64,000 bases of DNA. Source: Arthrobacter stackebrandtii (lineage in GTDB: Bacteria; Actinomycetota; Actinomycetes; Actinomycetales; Micrococcaceae). The notes beneath the pieces were generated by a model. It saw only the letters and a program-made list of their open reading frames with translations. It searched no databases and was not told where the DNA came from. The stretch is taken from the NCBI RefSeq assembly GCF_017876675.1, contig NZ_JAGIOI010000001.1:1488001-1552000 (forward strand). Direction: 5' to 3'. Shown piece by piece: positions 35,592-43,573 of this stretch. The translations under genes and the position numbers were made by a program. The stretch's first letter is position 1. Each line of letters opens with the position of its first letter.

Positions 35592-37274
35592 GTGATGACA
35601 CGTCCTACCTCTTCTGTCCATGTACTTGCCCGACGCGGAGTCGCCGACCACCGCCAGTACCGCATCCCGGCCCTGGCCGTGTCCACGCAAGGCACCATCC
35701 TGGCCGCCTACGACGGGCGCCCCAACCTGGACGACCTGCCCAACCCCATTGACCTGCTCCTGCGCCGCAGCACAGACAACGGCGCCACCTGGGGCCCGCA
35801 GCAGACCGTCCGCACCGGCACCGGCCTGGACGGCTACGGCGACCCCTCACTCCTGGTCGACACCCACACTGGTCGCATCTTCATGTTCCATGCTGCCGGC
35901 ACGCACGCCGGATTCTTCGAGGCCGTCCCCGGCCTGGCTGACGAAGACGCCATCCAGCACGCCGACCTCAGCTTCTCCGACGACGACGGCGCCACCTGGT
36001 CCCACCGCCGCCTCACAGCCATGCTCAAAACAGAAGGTGTCACGGGGCTGTTCGCCGCCGCAGGCGCCGGAATCCAAATCCACACGGGCCCGTTCGCCGG
36101 CCGCCTCGTCCAGCAGTTCGTGCTGCTCCACGACGGCGAGATCAAGGCCGCCAGCGCCTACAGCGACGACCACGGCGAGAGCTGGACCTTGGGCGCGTTC
36201 ATCCCCGGCGCCAACGAAAACAAGGTCGTCTGCCTGGCGGACGGCAGCCTGCTCATGCACTCGCGCGCCACCCCGCACCGCCTCACGGCGAACTCATCCG
36301 ACGGCGGCCAGACCTGGTCGCCCGCGCAGCCGCACATGGAGCTGCCCGACCCCAGCGACAACGGCTCCGTCGCCCGCTTCGACGGCCTGCCGAACGTCAC
36401 CGCACTGGCCACCCCGGAAACCGACAACTGGCTCATCGCCACCCACAACCACGACCCCCTCCTGCGCCGCAACACCCTCCTGAAGCTTTCGCAGGACAAC
36501 GGCGCCAGCTGGCCCTTCGCCGTCGTGCTCTGCGGCGGCAGCTCGCAGTATTCAACTGCCGCCCGCCTGCCCGACGGCCGCATCGGCGTCCTGTACGAGC
36601 GCCAGGGCTACCGGGACATCGTGTTTGCCGCCCTCGATCCGCAGGAACTGTTCGCCTCCCCCGCCGCTTCCCTGACGCACGACGCCGGAACCTCCTTCGC
36701 GGGCGGCGTCGCCTTCGATGTGGTGTTGCGTTCCATAACGCCCGGCCGGCCCGCCGTGTGGGAAAGCGTGGGCGAGAGCTTTGTGCTCACCCAGACCGAC
36801 GGCGACTGGGACCCCGCGGCATGGAAGGAAGTGGGCCAGGGCTACTCCGAGGACGCCCCGCAGGTGCTTTCCAACAGGGAGTCCCAGGACCTGAACTACG
36901 GCGCGGTGGTGCCCGGGTACAAGGCCGGCGACGTGCTGGCCTTTGCCGGGCGCATCGAGAACCGCGGCGGCGAGCCCGTGCGGGCCGGGGTGTTGCAGGG
37001 CGGCGAATCAACGGAACTGCCAGGTGCCGCGCATGCCGGCACGGTGGAACTGCTGGCCCTGGAACTGCTGGCTCCGGGCACGGTGCGCGGATTCAATGCG
37101 AACTACACCGTGACGGAGGCGGATGTTGCTGCAGGCCGGGCGTCGGTGGAATTCAGCCTGCTCATGGGCGAGAAGGAAGGTTCCAAACGGGCGGCAGATG
37201 CTGGCGAACCTGCCGGCGGCGCGCGCCGGCTGTTCAGCTTCGACACGGCAACGGGTGACATCACCGAATCCTGA
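35592..37274 (+). CDS. sialidase (neuraminidase)-like glycosyl hydrolase without signal peptide
   Basis: 560 aa. YRIPALAVSTQG supplies the R-I-P motif of GH33. Five Asp-box repeats S-x-D-x-G-x-(T/S)-W are readable (STDNGATW, SDDDGATW, SDDHGESW, SSDGGQTW, SQDNGASW), so the six-bladed propeller is complete. YERQGYRDIVFA fits the catalytic Glu/Tyr region. The C-terminal about 180 residues form an extra beta-sandwich-like domain. There is no signal peptide, unusual for a sialidase, so substrate and location are uncertain. GTG 35592 and ATG 35595 are equivalent starts. Confidence 0.85.
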   Translation: MMTRPTSSVHVLARRGVADHRQYRIPALAVSTQGTILAAYDGRPNLDDLPNPIDLLLRRSTDNGATWGPQQTVRTGTGLDGYGDPSLLVDTHTGRIFMFHAAGTHAGFFEAVPGLADEDAIQHADLSFSDDDGATWSHRRLTAMLKTEGVTGLFAAAGAGIQIHTGPFAGRLVQQFVLLHDGEIKAASAYSDDHGESWTLGAFIPGANENKVVCLADGSLLMHSRATPHRLTANSSDGGQTWSPAQPHMELPDPSDNGSVARFDGLPNVTALATPETDNWLIATHNHDPLLRRNTLLKLSQDNGASWPFAVVLCGGSSQYSTAARLPDGRIGVLYERQGYRDIVFAALDPQELFASPAASLTHDAGTSFAGGVAFDVVLRSITPGRPAVWESVGESFVLTQTDGDWDPAAWKEVGQGYSEDAPQVLSNRESQDLNYGAVVPGYKAGDVLAFAGRIENRGGEPVRAGVLQGGESTELPGAAHAGTVELLALELLAPGTVRGFNANYTVTEADVAAGRASVEFSLLMGEKEGSKRAADAGEPAGGARRLFSFDTATGDITES

Positions 37275-37279
37275 CGCCA

Positions 37280-37461
37280 TCGCACCATTGGCCGGTTTCT
37301 TCAAGACCCTGTCGCACCATTGGCCGGTTTCTTCAAGACCCTGTCGCACCATGGGCCGGGTGCGGTGCTCCGGACAGCAGGGGTTTGAGCCGGAGATCCC
37401 CAAGAACTTGCCATTGCTGCGACAGCGTCCGGGAGAAAGCCGCCAATGCTGCGACAGCGTC
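37280..37461. repeat. 32-bp repeat units in inverted arrays between convergent genes
   Basis: Unit TCGCACCATTGGCCGG... occurs at 37280-37311 and 37312-37343 (identical) and partially at 37344-37359. On the opposite strand, ATTGCTGCGACAGCGTC (37413-37429) and AATGCTGCGACAGCGTC (37445-37461) are diverged inverted copies, also 32 bp apart. The two halves can pair into a long hairpin. The last copy overlaps the stop codon of the minus-strand gene. Confidence 0.8.
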
Positions 37462-37975
37462 AGTTGGGGGACGGGGGTTGCTTGTCCCCAAAATCCTCCA
37501 GGGCCTTGGCGATGGACTGGTTGGCGTCGGCTGCCTTGTGCACCGCGCGCAGCGTTTCCGCCGTGACGTTGAAACCGGCCACGCGCGCCTGGAGCTGGGT
37601 CAGTGCGGCGATCAGCATGGTTTCCTGCTCGGCGAGGGCGTCACGCTGGGAGACCAGGTCGGCCAGCTGCCCCTCCATGATGAGATGCCGGCCCATGGCT
37701 GTTTGGACCGACTCCTCATCTCCATCGTCCCGGGACTTTTCCGCCAGTGCCGCCAGGGCATCCAGCGCCTTTTGGAGGTCGGCGGCCTGCAGGTCCAGCC
37801 GCTGGCGGCTCACGGAAACATCGGCAACGCCGCGGCGCATCTTTTGCACCGCGGCCTGCTGCTTCAGCTGCGCATCAGCCAGGGTGAGCTGGCCGTCCCG
37901 GGAGGCTCCGCCGTCGAGCTTCCCTGCACTCCTGCCGGCACCGAAGAACGCGGCGATCCGGGCGAACAGGCTCAT
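37460..37975 (-). CDS. coiled-coil protein, weakly PspA-like
   Basis: 171 aa, almost entirely helical with heptad-like spacing (LADAQLKQQAAVQKMRRGVA, LQAADLQKALDALAALAEKS, GQLADLVSQRDALAEQETML). An amphipathic-looking N-terminus MSLFARIAAFFGAG could touch the membrane, as in PspA/IM30. No catalytic motif. It lies 6 bp downstream of a gene for a single-pass membrane coiled-coil protein, so the two probably form one membrane-associated complex. The PspA relation is inferred from shape, not from sequence motifs. Confidence 0.6.
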   Translation of the reverse strand: MSLFARIAAFFGAGRSAGKLDGGASRDGQLTLADAQLKQQAAVQKMRRGVADVSVSRQRLDLQAADLQKALDALAALAEKSRDDGDEESVQTAMGRHLIMEGQLADLVSQRDALAEQETMLIAALTQLQARVAGFNVTAETLRAVHKAADANQSIAKALEDFGDKQPPSPN

Positions 37976-37981
37976 GGGGGC

Positions 37982-38560
37982 CTACTGGTCGTTGCCGAGG
38001 TCGGTGTAGGTCTTGGACCAGTTCTTGAGCATGGTGGCCTCGATTTCGAGGGAGCGCGTGAGGTCCTGCAGGTCGGAGTCTCCCGCAGGGGCGGCGGCGC
38101 TGGCCAGGGCCTTGCGCACGCCGGTGGCGGTCTGCGTGATCTGCTCCACCTGGCCGGCAAGGTTCTTGGCGTAGACACCCTGGATGGCCAGATCCGGCTC
38201 CTGCTGGGCGACCAGAAGCTGGTGTTCCATGACGGTGCCGGCCTGCTCCAGCGTGGCGAAGATTGAGGGCAGCTTGCCGGTGTATTGGCCGGTTCCCTCG
38301 GCAACGTCCAGGGAACGGCGGGTGGCTTCCAGGGATTCCTGCAGCGACACGCGTTGCCGGAGGATCTCGCCGACGGGGCCGGACGTGGATTCGGCCCGCA
38401 CCTTCAGGGCGCTGCGCTTGGCGGACTCGTACTTGGGCTTGCCCTTCTTGACCAGGCCCAGGACGCCGCGGGACAGCATGACGCCCCCGGTGACGATGGC
38501 AACCACAACCAGGGCGATGACCACCAGTATGACAATGAAAACGACGGTCCAAAGGTCCAT
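37982..38560 (-). CDS. single-pass membrane protein with helical cytoplasmic domain
   Basis: 192 aa. One N-terminal transmembrane helix (about residues 4-28) is followed by a basic stretch (VKKGKPKYESAKRSALKVR) and a long helical region up to the C-terminus. The topology suggests N-out or short N-tail, with the helical part in the cytoplasm. First gene of a two-gene unit with the coiled-coil protein. No recognised family. Confidence 0.65.
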   Translation of the reverse strand: MDLWTVVFIVILVVIALVVVAIVTGGVMLSRGVLGLVKKGKPKYESAKRSALKVRAESTSGPVGEILRQRVSLQESLEATRRSLDVAEGTGQYTGKLPSIFATLEQAGTVMEHQLLVAQQEPDLAIQGVYAKNLAGQVEQITQTATGVRKALASAAAPAGDSDLQDLTRSLEIEATMLKNWSKTYTDLGNDQ

Positions 38561-38712
38561 GGGTGATAGCTTTCCTGCCGTTGCGAACTAATGCCGATGC
38601 AGTTCAGCCTAGCACCGGAAACTCCGCGTTTTTCGGCTCCGGCGGGCGGTTTCAGGGTTAAGGCAGGGGCATCCCTGAGGTGTTTGTCGGCGGCGCAGGG
38701 CAGAATGTAAAA

Positions 38713-39114
38713 ATGAAGACAATCTTAAACATCATCTGGCTGCTGTTTGGCGGCCTGTGGCTGGCTCTGGGTTACGTCCTGGCCGGAATCCTGTGCTGCA
38801 TCCTCATCATCACGATCCCGTGGGGCATCGCCTCGTTCCGCATTGCCGGCTACGCATTGTGGCCGTTTGGGCGCACCGTCATTGAAAAGCCGGGCGGCTC
38901 GGGCGTGGCCAGCGTCCTGGGCAATGTCATTTGGATCCTGGTGGCCGGGATTTGGATTGTCATCGGGCACATCACCACCGCCATTGCCATGGCGATCACC
39001 ATCATCGGCATCCCGCTGGCCATCGCCAACCTGAAGATGATCCCGGTTTCCCTCATGCCCCTGGGCAAGGAGATTGTCTCCACCAACCAGCCCTTCGTTT
39101 CCACGTACAGGTGA
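38713..39114 (+). CDS. YccF-family inner membrane protein (DUF307)
   Basis: 133 aa. Two YccF repeats, each a hydrophobic helix pair: LNIIWLLFGGLWLALGYVLAG with IITIPWGIASFRIAGYALWPFG, then LGNVIWILVAGIWIVIGHITT with ITIIGIPLAIANLKMIPVSLMPLG. The IPWG/IPLA-x-A-N/F motifs are diagnostic. Function not known. ATG at 38713 lies just before the first helix; the longer frame from 38680 adds unconserved residues. Confidence 0.92.
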   Translation: MKTILNIIWLLFGGLWLALGYVLAGILCCILIITIPWGIASFRIAGYALWPFGRTVIEKPGGSGVASVLGNVIWILVAGIWIVIGHITTAIAMAITIIGIPLAIANLKMIPVSLMPLGKEIVSTNQPFVSTYR

Positions 39115-39216
39115 CGGACGCGCACCGCGGCATGGTCCCGGCACCGCAGGCTCCGGCCCCGGCTCCCCGGGCCGCCCTCGCATCGGGCACCCAGCAATGC
39201 CGCGTAAGCTTGAGCC

Positions 39217-39450
39217 ATGCGCAATAAGACCGATTGGCTTGACATCCTCGTCAACTTCGCCAGCTTTGCCGCCATGATCATGGTTCTGACATTCGTCCGC
39301 GTCGGCCTGCCCCTGAAGATCGTGCTGGCCTTCGCCGTTTCCCTGGCCATTTCCGGCGGCTGGTCGTACTACAAGCGCAAGCTCCGCCGCCGGCCCAGCG
39401 ACCTCAAGCGCCTGCACGTTTACAGCGAGAAGAACGCGGACGAGCAGTAG
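39217..39450 (+). CDS. small two-helix membrane protein (DUF4229-like)
   Basis: 77 aa. Two hydrophobic helices (about residues 12-28 and 32-50) are followed by a strongly basic tail YYKRKLRRRPSDLKRLH. This layout matches small actinobacterial DUF4229 proteins. Its stop overlaps the GTG of the HutD-like gene by one base, so they are co-translated. Function unknown. Confidence 0.65.
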   Translation: MRNKTDWLDILVNFASFAAMIMVLTFVRVGLPLKIVLAFAVSLAISGGWSYYKRKLRRRPSDLKRLHVYSEKNADEQ

Positions 39451-40055
39451 TGCAGATCATCCGCCACGCCCCGCTGAAGGACGTCCAGTGGCCCTGCGGC
39501 ACGGCCCGCCACATCGCCGCCGGCCCCGATGCCGCAAATTGGGACTGGCGCGTGAGCATGGCAAGCCTGGCCAAGGCCGGCCCGCTCACACCCATGCCGG
39601 GGAAGGACCGGATCCTCATCGTGGCCGAGGGTGAACTGATCGCCCTGGCCGTCGACGGCGCCGAACAGGCCCTGGAAAAATTCCGGCCCTTCCGCTTCTC
39701 CGGCGACGCCGACACCACCGCAACGCTGCCCACCGGCGCCCTGAAGTGCCTGAGCCTGACCACCCGGCGCGGCGCGTTTAAGGGGTTCGCGGCCATCATT
39801 GAGCTTTCCAAGAAGCGTCCGCACCCAGTCTTTGCGGACCAGTTCGCCGTGCTGCTGCAGGGTTCCGCCACGGTTTCCCCGGCATTGGCGGACGACGGCG
39901 GGGCCTCCTCGGGCGGCTCCGGCACCGATGCGCCGGGAACCCAGGCCACGGTCCCCGAGGTGCTGGGCAAGTTCGACACTGTTGTTGGCGCCGACGACGC
40001 GCCGGAAATTTCCGGCCGCGGCTTCCTTGCAGTGTTGAGCATCGACCCCGCCTGA
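39450..40055 (+). CDS. HutD/Ves family protein
   Basis: 201 aa. It has the bicupin-like HutD pattern: WPCGTARHIAAGPDAANWDWRVSMASLAKAGPLTPMPGKDRILIVAEG, then FRFSGDADTTATLPTGALKCLSLTTRRG. HutD proteins are linked to histidine utilisation or nutrient sensing, but the biochemical role is unproven, and no hut genes are visible here. GTG start overlapping the previous stop. Confidence 0.85.
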   Translation: MQIIRHAPLKDVQWPCGTARHIAAGPDAANWDWRVSMASLAKAGPLTPMPGKDRILIVAEGELIALAVDGAEQALEKFRPFRFSGDADTTATLPTGALKCLSLTTRRGAFKGFAAIIELSKKRPHPVFADQFAVLLQGSATVSPALADDGGASSGGSGTDAPGTQATVPEVLGKFDTVVGADDAPEISGRGFLAVLSIDPA

Positions 40056-40097
40056 CCGCCCGCACCACCCACTGGCCGCACCTGTTTGAGAGGTCCC

Positions 40098-40934
40098 GTG
40101 CAAACCCTTAACTACACCGAAGTCGACGTCTTCTCCGACGAGCCGTACCGGGGGAACGCCCTGGCGGTGGTCCACGGGGCCGACAGCCTGTCCACGGAGC
40201 AGATGCAGCAGTTCGCGAACTGGACCAACCTGTCCGAGACCACTTTTCTGTTGGCACCCACCGTGCCGGAAGCCGACTACCGCGTCCGCATTTTCACGGC
40301 AAGCGAAGAGTTCCCGTTTGCCGGGCATCCAACGCTGGGCTCGGCGAAGGCCTGGCTCGACGCCGGCGGCACGGTGCGTCCAGACGGAACGGTGGTGCAG
40401 GAATGCGCCGCCGGTCTGGTCCGGATCCGTGTTTCGGGGGAACTGCTGGCGTTTGAGGCGCCGCCGCTGACGCGCTATGAAGCCGTGGCCGCAGATGTCG
40501 TGGACCGGATTGCCCGCGTGTTGGAGGTTCCCCGGAATCACATCCTGGATGCTTCATGGCTGGTCAACGGGCCCCGCTGGATCGGCGTGCGCCTGGCATC
40601 GGCGGAGGCTGTGCTGGCGCTGCGTCCGGACCCGGCGGCGCTGGGCAACCTGGAAATCGGCGTCGTGGGCCCCTGTCCCGCCGGCGCGCAGACCCAGTTT
40701 GAAGTGCGGGCCTTCTGCGGCGGGGACGCCGTGTGGGAGGACCCCGTGACCGGGAGCCTGAACGCCGGCCTCGCCCGATGGCTTGTGGGCACGGGCATCG
40801 CTCCCCCGCAATACGTCGCCTCCCAGGGCACCGTGTTGGGCCGCCTGGGCCGGGTGCACATCAAGGCGGACGACGGCGCCATCTGGGTGGGCGGGCATGT
40901 AACCCCGTGCGTGGCGGGCACGGTGCGGCTCTAG
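40098..40934 (+). CDS. PhzF-family isomerase/epimerase
   Basis: 278 aa. VDVFSDEPYRGNALAVV is the diagnostic start (V-D-V/A-F-x-x-x-x-x-x-G-N-x-x-A-V-V), with the general base Glu in LSETTFLL. The FPFAGHPTLGSA motif and the second-half repeat WEDPVTGSLNAGLARWLV follow. PhzF enzymes isomerise or epimerise small acids; only some act in phenazine synthesis and no phz genes are here. GTG at 40098 follows GAGAGG closely and is preferred to TTG 40086. Confidence 0.92.
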   Translation: MQTLNYTEVDVFSDEPYRGNALAVVHGADSLSTEQMQQFANWTNLSETTFLLAPTVPEADYRVRIFTASEEFPFAGHPTLGSAKAWLDAGGTVRPDGTVVQECAAGLVRIRVSGELLAFEAPPLTRYEAVAADVVDRIARVLEVPRNHILDASWLVNGPRWIGVRLASAEAVLALRPDPAALGNLEIGVVGPCPAGAQTQFEVRAFCGGDAVWEDPVTGSLNAGLARWLVGTGIAPPQYVASQGTVLGRLGRVHIKADDGAIWVGGHVTPCVAGTVRL

Positions 40935-40966
40935 CCTGGGCTGCCGGCCGCTGCCGGCCCGGGTTT
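40935..40966 (+). terminator. probable terminator of the phzF-like gene
   Basis: GC-rich hairpin CCTGGGCTGCCGGC / GCCGGCCCGGG starting at the stop codon, followed by TTTTGG. Confidence 0.65.
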
Positions 40967-40991
40967 TGGACCTGGTCACGCCGGCACGACG

Positions 40992-41198
40992 TCAGAAATG
41001 CTGCGGTTCGCGCTCCCATTCAACCCGCACATTGACCCCGCCCACCGAGGTGTGTTCAATATGCGTCTTGATGTCGCCCGGCTTGGCACCCATGTCGGCG
41101 ATCTTTTGCCGGTAGCCCTGGACCAGGACCTCAAGGCTCTCCTCGGTCCACTCCCCGGGGCGCAACTTGGTTGAAATCTCCACATCGTTGGCACTCAT
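40992..41198 (-). CDS. small hypothetical protein
   Basis: 68 aa starting MSANDVEISTKLRPGEWTEE at 41198; the frame extends to 41237 without conserved-looking residues. It is a small alpha/beta protein with a terminal beta-strand VNVRVEWERE. It has no membrane segment and no family I recognise. Monocistronic, convergent with the phzF-like gene. Confidence 0.6.
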   Translation of the reverse strand: MSANDVEISTKLRPGEWTEESLEVLVQGYRQKIADMGAKPGDIKTHIEHTSVGGVNVRVEWEREPQHF

Positions 41199-41302
41199 GA
41201 CAACTACTCCCACTCCACAAGATCCGTTGCTGATCATTAAAAGGTAGGACCCCGGCGGCGGTCAGGCAAGGGAAACGGGCACCAATTCGTCAGTCCCGGC
41301 GC

Positions 41303-41983
41303 CTACCCCAGAAGGCGCCGCTCATAGGCGAAGGCGACCAGTTGCAGACGGGTGCGCAGGCCAAACTTGTCCAGCACGCTGCGCAGGTGCGTCTTGACCG
41401 TGGCCTCGGAGACGAACAGGCTGCCGGCGATCTCGGCATTGGCCAGCCCCTTGGCCGCCAGCAGGAAGATGTCACGTTCACGAGGCGACAGTGGTGCCAG
41501 GATGGAGAGGTCGGGAACCTCCTGCGGATACGTCCTGGCGGCATGCAGGAACAGGTCCTGAACGGATCCGGGCGCAATGACGGAATAGCCTGCATGAACC
41601 GTGCGGATGGCCGAGAGCAGGAATTCAGGCTCCGCACTTTTGAGCAAATATCCGCTGGCCCCGGCCCGGACCGCTTCCACCACGGCCTGGTCTCGGTTGA
41701 AGGTGGTCAGTGCGATGATGCGCGGTTTGTCGATGCCCGCAGCTGCCGCCGCTTCGGAAATGCTGCGGGTGGCGGCAACGCCATCCATTACCGGCATGCG
41801 CACATCCATGAGCATGATGTCCGGTTGAGCGCTGGCAGCCAGGGCCACCGCTTCCTCGCCATTGGAAGCCTCCCCGGCAAACACCATGTCCTTCTGGCTC
41901 TCGACCATCATGCGGATGCCTGCACGGAATAGGTCCTGGTCGTCAACGAGCGCCACGGAGATGGCGGAACCAGGGTTACCCAC
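41303..41983 (-). CDS. NarL/FixJ-family response regulator
   Basis: 226 aa. Receiver: VALVDDQDLFRAGIRMM, phosphoacceptor D60 (DIMLMDVRMPVMDG), GASGYLLKSAEPE. C-terminal LuxR HTH: LSPRERDIFLLAAKGLANAEIAGSLFVSEATVKTHLRSVLDKFGLR. A GTG start at 41983 with GGAAGTAGTC upstream. It overlaps the end of the histidine kinase gene by 8 bp, so it is co-translated. The set matches actinobacterial LiaSR/VraSR-like systems in layout; the target is unknown. Confidence 0.92.
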   Translation of the reverse strand: MGNPGSAISVALVDDQDLFRAGIRMMVESQKDMVFAGEASNGEEAVALAASAQPDIMLMDVRMPVMDGVAATRSISEAAAAAGIDKPRIIALTTFNRDQAVVEAVRAGASGYLLKSAEPEFLLSAIRTVHAGYSVIAPGSVQDLFLHAARTYPQEVPDLSILAPLSPRERDIFLLAAKGLANAEIAGSLFVSEATVKTHLRSVLDKFGLRTRLQLVAFAYERRLLG

Positions 41984-43316
41984 TGTGACTACTTCCCGCC
42001 GCGGCAGGCTCCAACGCGCCCTGCAGCAGTGCCAGCCCAGTGCCGGGGGCGCGGCCTGCAGTGTCCGTGGCACCGCCGTCGGACGAGCTCTGGGTCAACC
42101 CATAAGGGAGGAAAACCGTTACACGGAAATGCTTGCCGTCCATGCCGGCGCTCATCCATCCGCCCGCCATGTGGGCACGTTCGCGCATGCCTGCGATGCC
42201 GCGCCCCTGTCGGGGAACCCCCGGTTGCGTGGGCGGGGATTCCGGCAGGTCCGAGGAAATGTGCAGTGTCAGGCCCGGGCCGCTCCAGTCAAAATGCACC
42301 GCGACAGCATTGCCGCGGCCACCGTGCCTGAGCGCATTGGTGAGACATTCCTGAACGATCCGGAACACGGCAACCTGCGCACCTGCGGTCAGGTCAACCG
42401 GGATTCCGGACTCACTGCGAGTGATCTTCAGGCTGCTCTGCTGCATCCGCTCGATCAACGGTTGGACGTCACTGAGATTTGGCTGGGGTGCGGCCGTGCT
42501 GCCGGTGCCCACACCTTCAATGACCCGCTGGGCGTCCACCAGCGCGTTCCTGGCCGCTCGGGAAATGTTCTCCAGTGCCGTGGCAACGTGACCGGGCTGG
42601 TCTTCGCTGAGGTAGCGGGCACCGTCGGCCTGCGCGGCAATGACCGCCAGGGAGTGCGCCAGGACGTCATGGAGATCCCGGGAGATTCGGGTCCTCTCCT
42701 GTTCAACCACCAGGTCGGCTTCCGCCCGCGCCAAGGTTTCCTCCACCAAGGTGCGGTCTTGGAACAAGCCCAAACGCTCCTCATACAGCGAAAGCGTGCG
42801 TCCCGCCGCAGCAAAACCTGTCCCGATCAGGAGCAGGAGCGCCAGAAGCTGCCAACCGTACATTCGCAGCATGGCAAAGTCCCCCATGTTGTTGAAGTAC
42901 CAGCCAACACCGCCACCGTACCGCCACGACAGCATGAGAACGGTCATGAGCGCCGCAAAGATGGCGTTGCAGGCCACCGAGACAACGCGTTCACGGCGGT
43001 CACCGGTCCACTGGATAAAGGCCATTGCCATGAATGAACCAAGATACATCGGCCAATAATTGGACTCCATGGGTGGTATCACGCCCAGCAACTGCCCCAC
43101 CAGGAGAGCGCCGACAAGGCCCAGCGATACGTACGGCTGCCACGTGGCCACGGCGATTGCGCACGCCACCAGGAACAGCGGCCAGAGGCCGGCCCACTGA
43201 AGCAGGTCAGGCCACGGACCCATGCGACCGGCTTCGCCAACCATCCACAGGACCACGAATACCACGGCGGCGAGCGGGGCACCCCAAGTTCGCAGCACCT
43301 TCATCAAATTTTCCAT
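41976..43316 (-). CDS. sensor histidine kinase (HisKA_3 type)
   Basis: 446 aa. Start at MENLMKVLRTWGAPL (43316), just before the first hydrophobic helix. About six helices form an N-terminal membrane region (about residues 10-165). The HisKA_3 phosphoacceptor lies in RISRDLHDVLAHSLAVIAAQ. The ATPase domain has VQECLTNALRHG (N-box) and GRGIAGMRERAHMAGG (G-box). A Gly/Ala-rich tail of about 40 residues follows. It partners the downstream NarL-type regulator. Stimulus unknown. Confidence 0.92.
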   Translation of the reverse strand: MENLMKVLRTWGAPLAAVVFVVLWMVGEAGRMGPWPDLLQWAGLWPLFLVACAIAVATWQPYVSLGLVGALLVGQLLGVIPPMESNYWPMYLGSFMAMAFIQWTGDRRERVVSVACNAIFAALMTVLMLSWRYGGGVGWYFNNMGDFAMLRMYGWQLLALLLLIGTGFAAAGRTLSLYEERLGLFQDRTLVEETLARAEADLVVEQERTRISRDLHDVLAHSLAVIAAQADGARYLSEDQPGHVATALENISRAARNALVDAQRVIEGVGTGSTAAPQPNLSDVQPLIERMQQSSLKITRSESGIPVDLTAGAQVAVFRIVQECLTNALRHGGRGNAVAVHFDWSGPGLTLHISSDLPESPPTQPGVPRQGRGIAGMRERAHMAGGWMSAGMDGKHFRVTVFLPYGLTQSSSDGGATDTAGRAPGTGLALLQGALEPAAAGSSHSG

Positions 43317-43499
43317 GCCTGCAACACTAGCCATGCCCAATGGATGTGACGCCGGGTTTGGGGCTTCCCGGGCCGAGTTCCACCCAAAAGCCAGAAGGTT
43401 CAGCCTTTGGGCCAGCCGCGGGCAGGCGTTCGGCCGGCAGGTGCCGCGGCGGCGCGAGGCGCGCACCGCCGTCGCGCATCAGCATGTTAAACAAAAATG
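43317..43499. other. intergenic, no gene seen
   Basis: High-GC spacer between the divergently placed kinase start and the helicase terminator. No credible frame. Probably holds the kinase promoter. Confidence 0.4.
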
Positions 43500-43557
43500 C
43501 CCGCAAGGAACGGCGGCAGTCCCCGAAAATTCGTGGACATCCGCCGTTCCATGCGGG
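43500..43557 (-). terminator. extended terminator hairpin of the DEAD-box helicase gene
   Basis: Outer arms CCCGCAAGGAACGGCGG / CCGCCGTTCCATGCGGG (43500-43516, 43541-43557). A nested stem GTCCCCGAA / TTCGTGGAC lies inside (about 43519-43538). On the minus strand it is followed by TTTTTGTTTAAC. It lies 17 bp past the helicase stop. Confidence 0.8.
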
Positions 43558-43573
43558 TCAGTTTTGGCAGGGT

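Noticed and set aside
37280-37461. CRISPR-like tandem repeat
   Set aside because: Units are directly contiguous without spacers, and the inverted copies argue for a REP-like hairpin.
40098-40934. Phenazine biosynthesis role for the PhzF protein
   Set aside because: No other phz gene is present, and most PhzF relatives act elsewhere.
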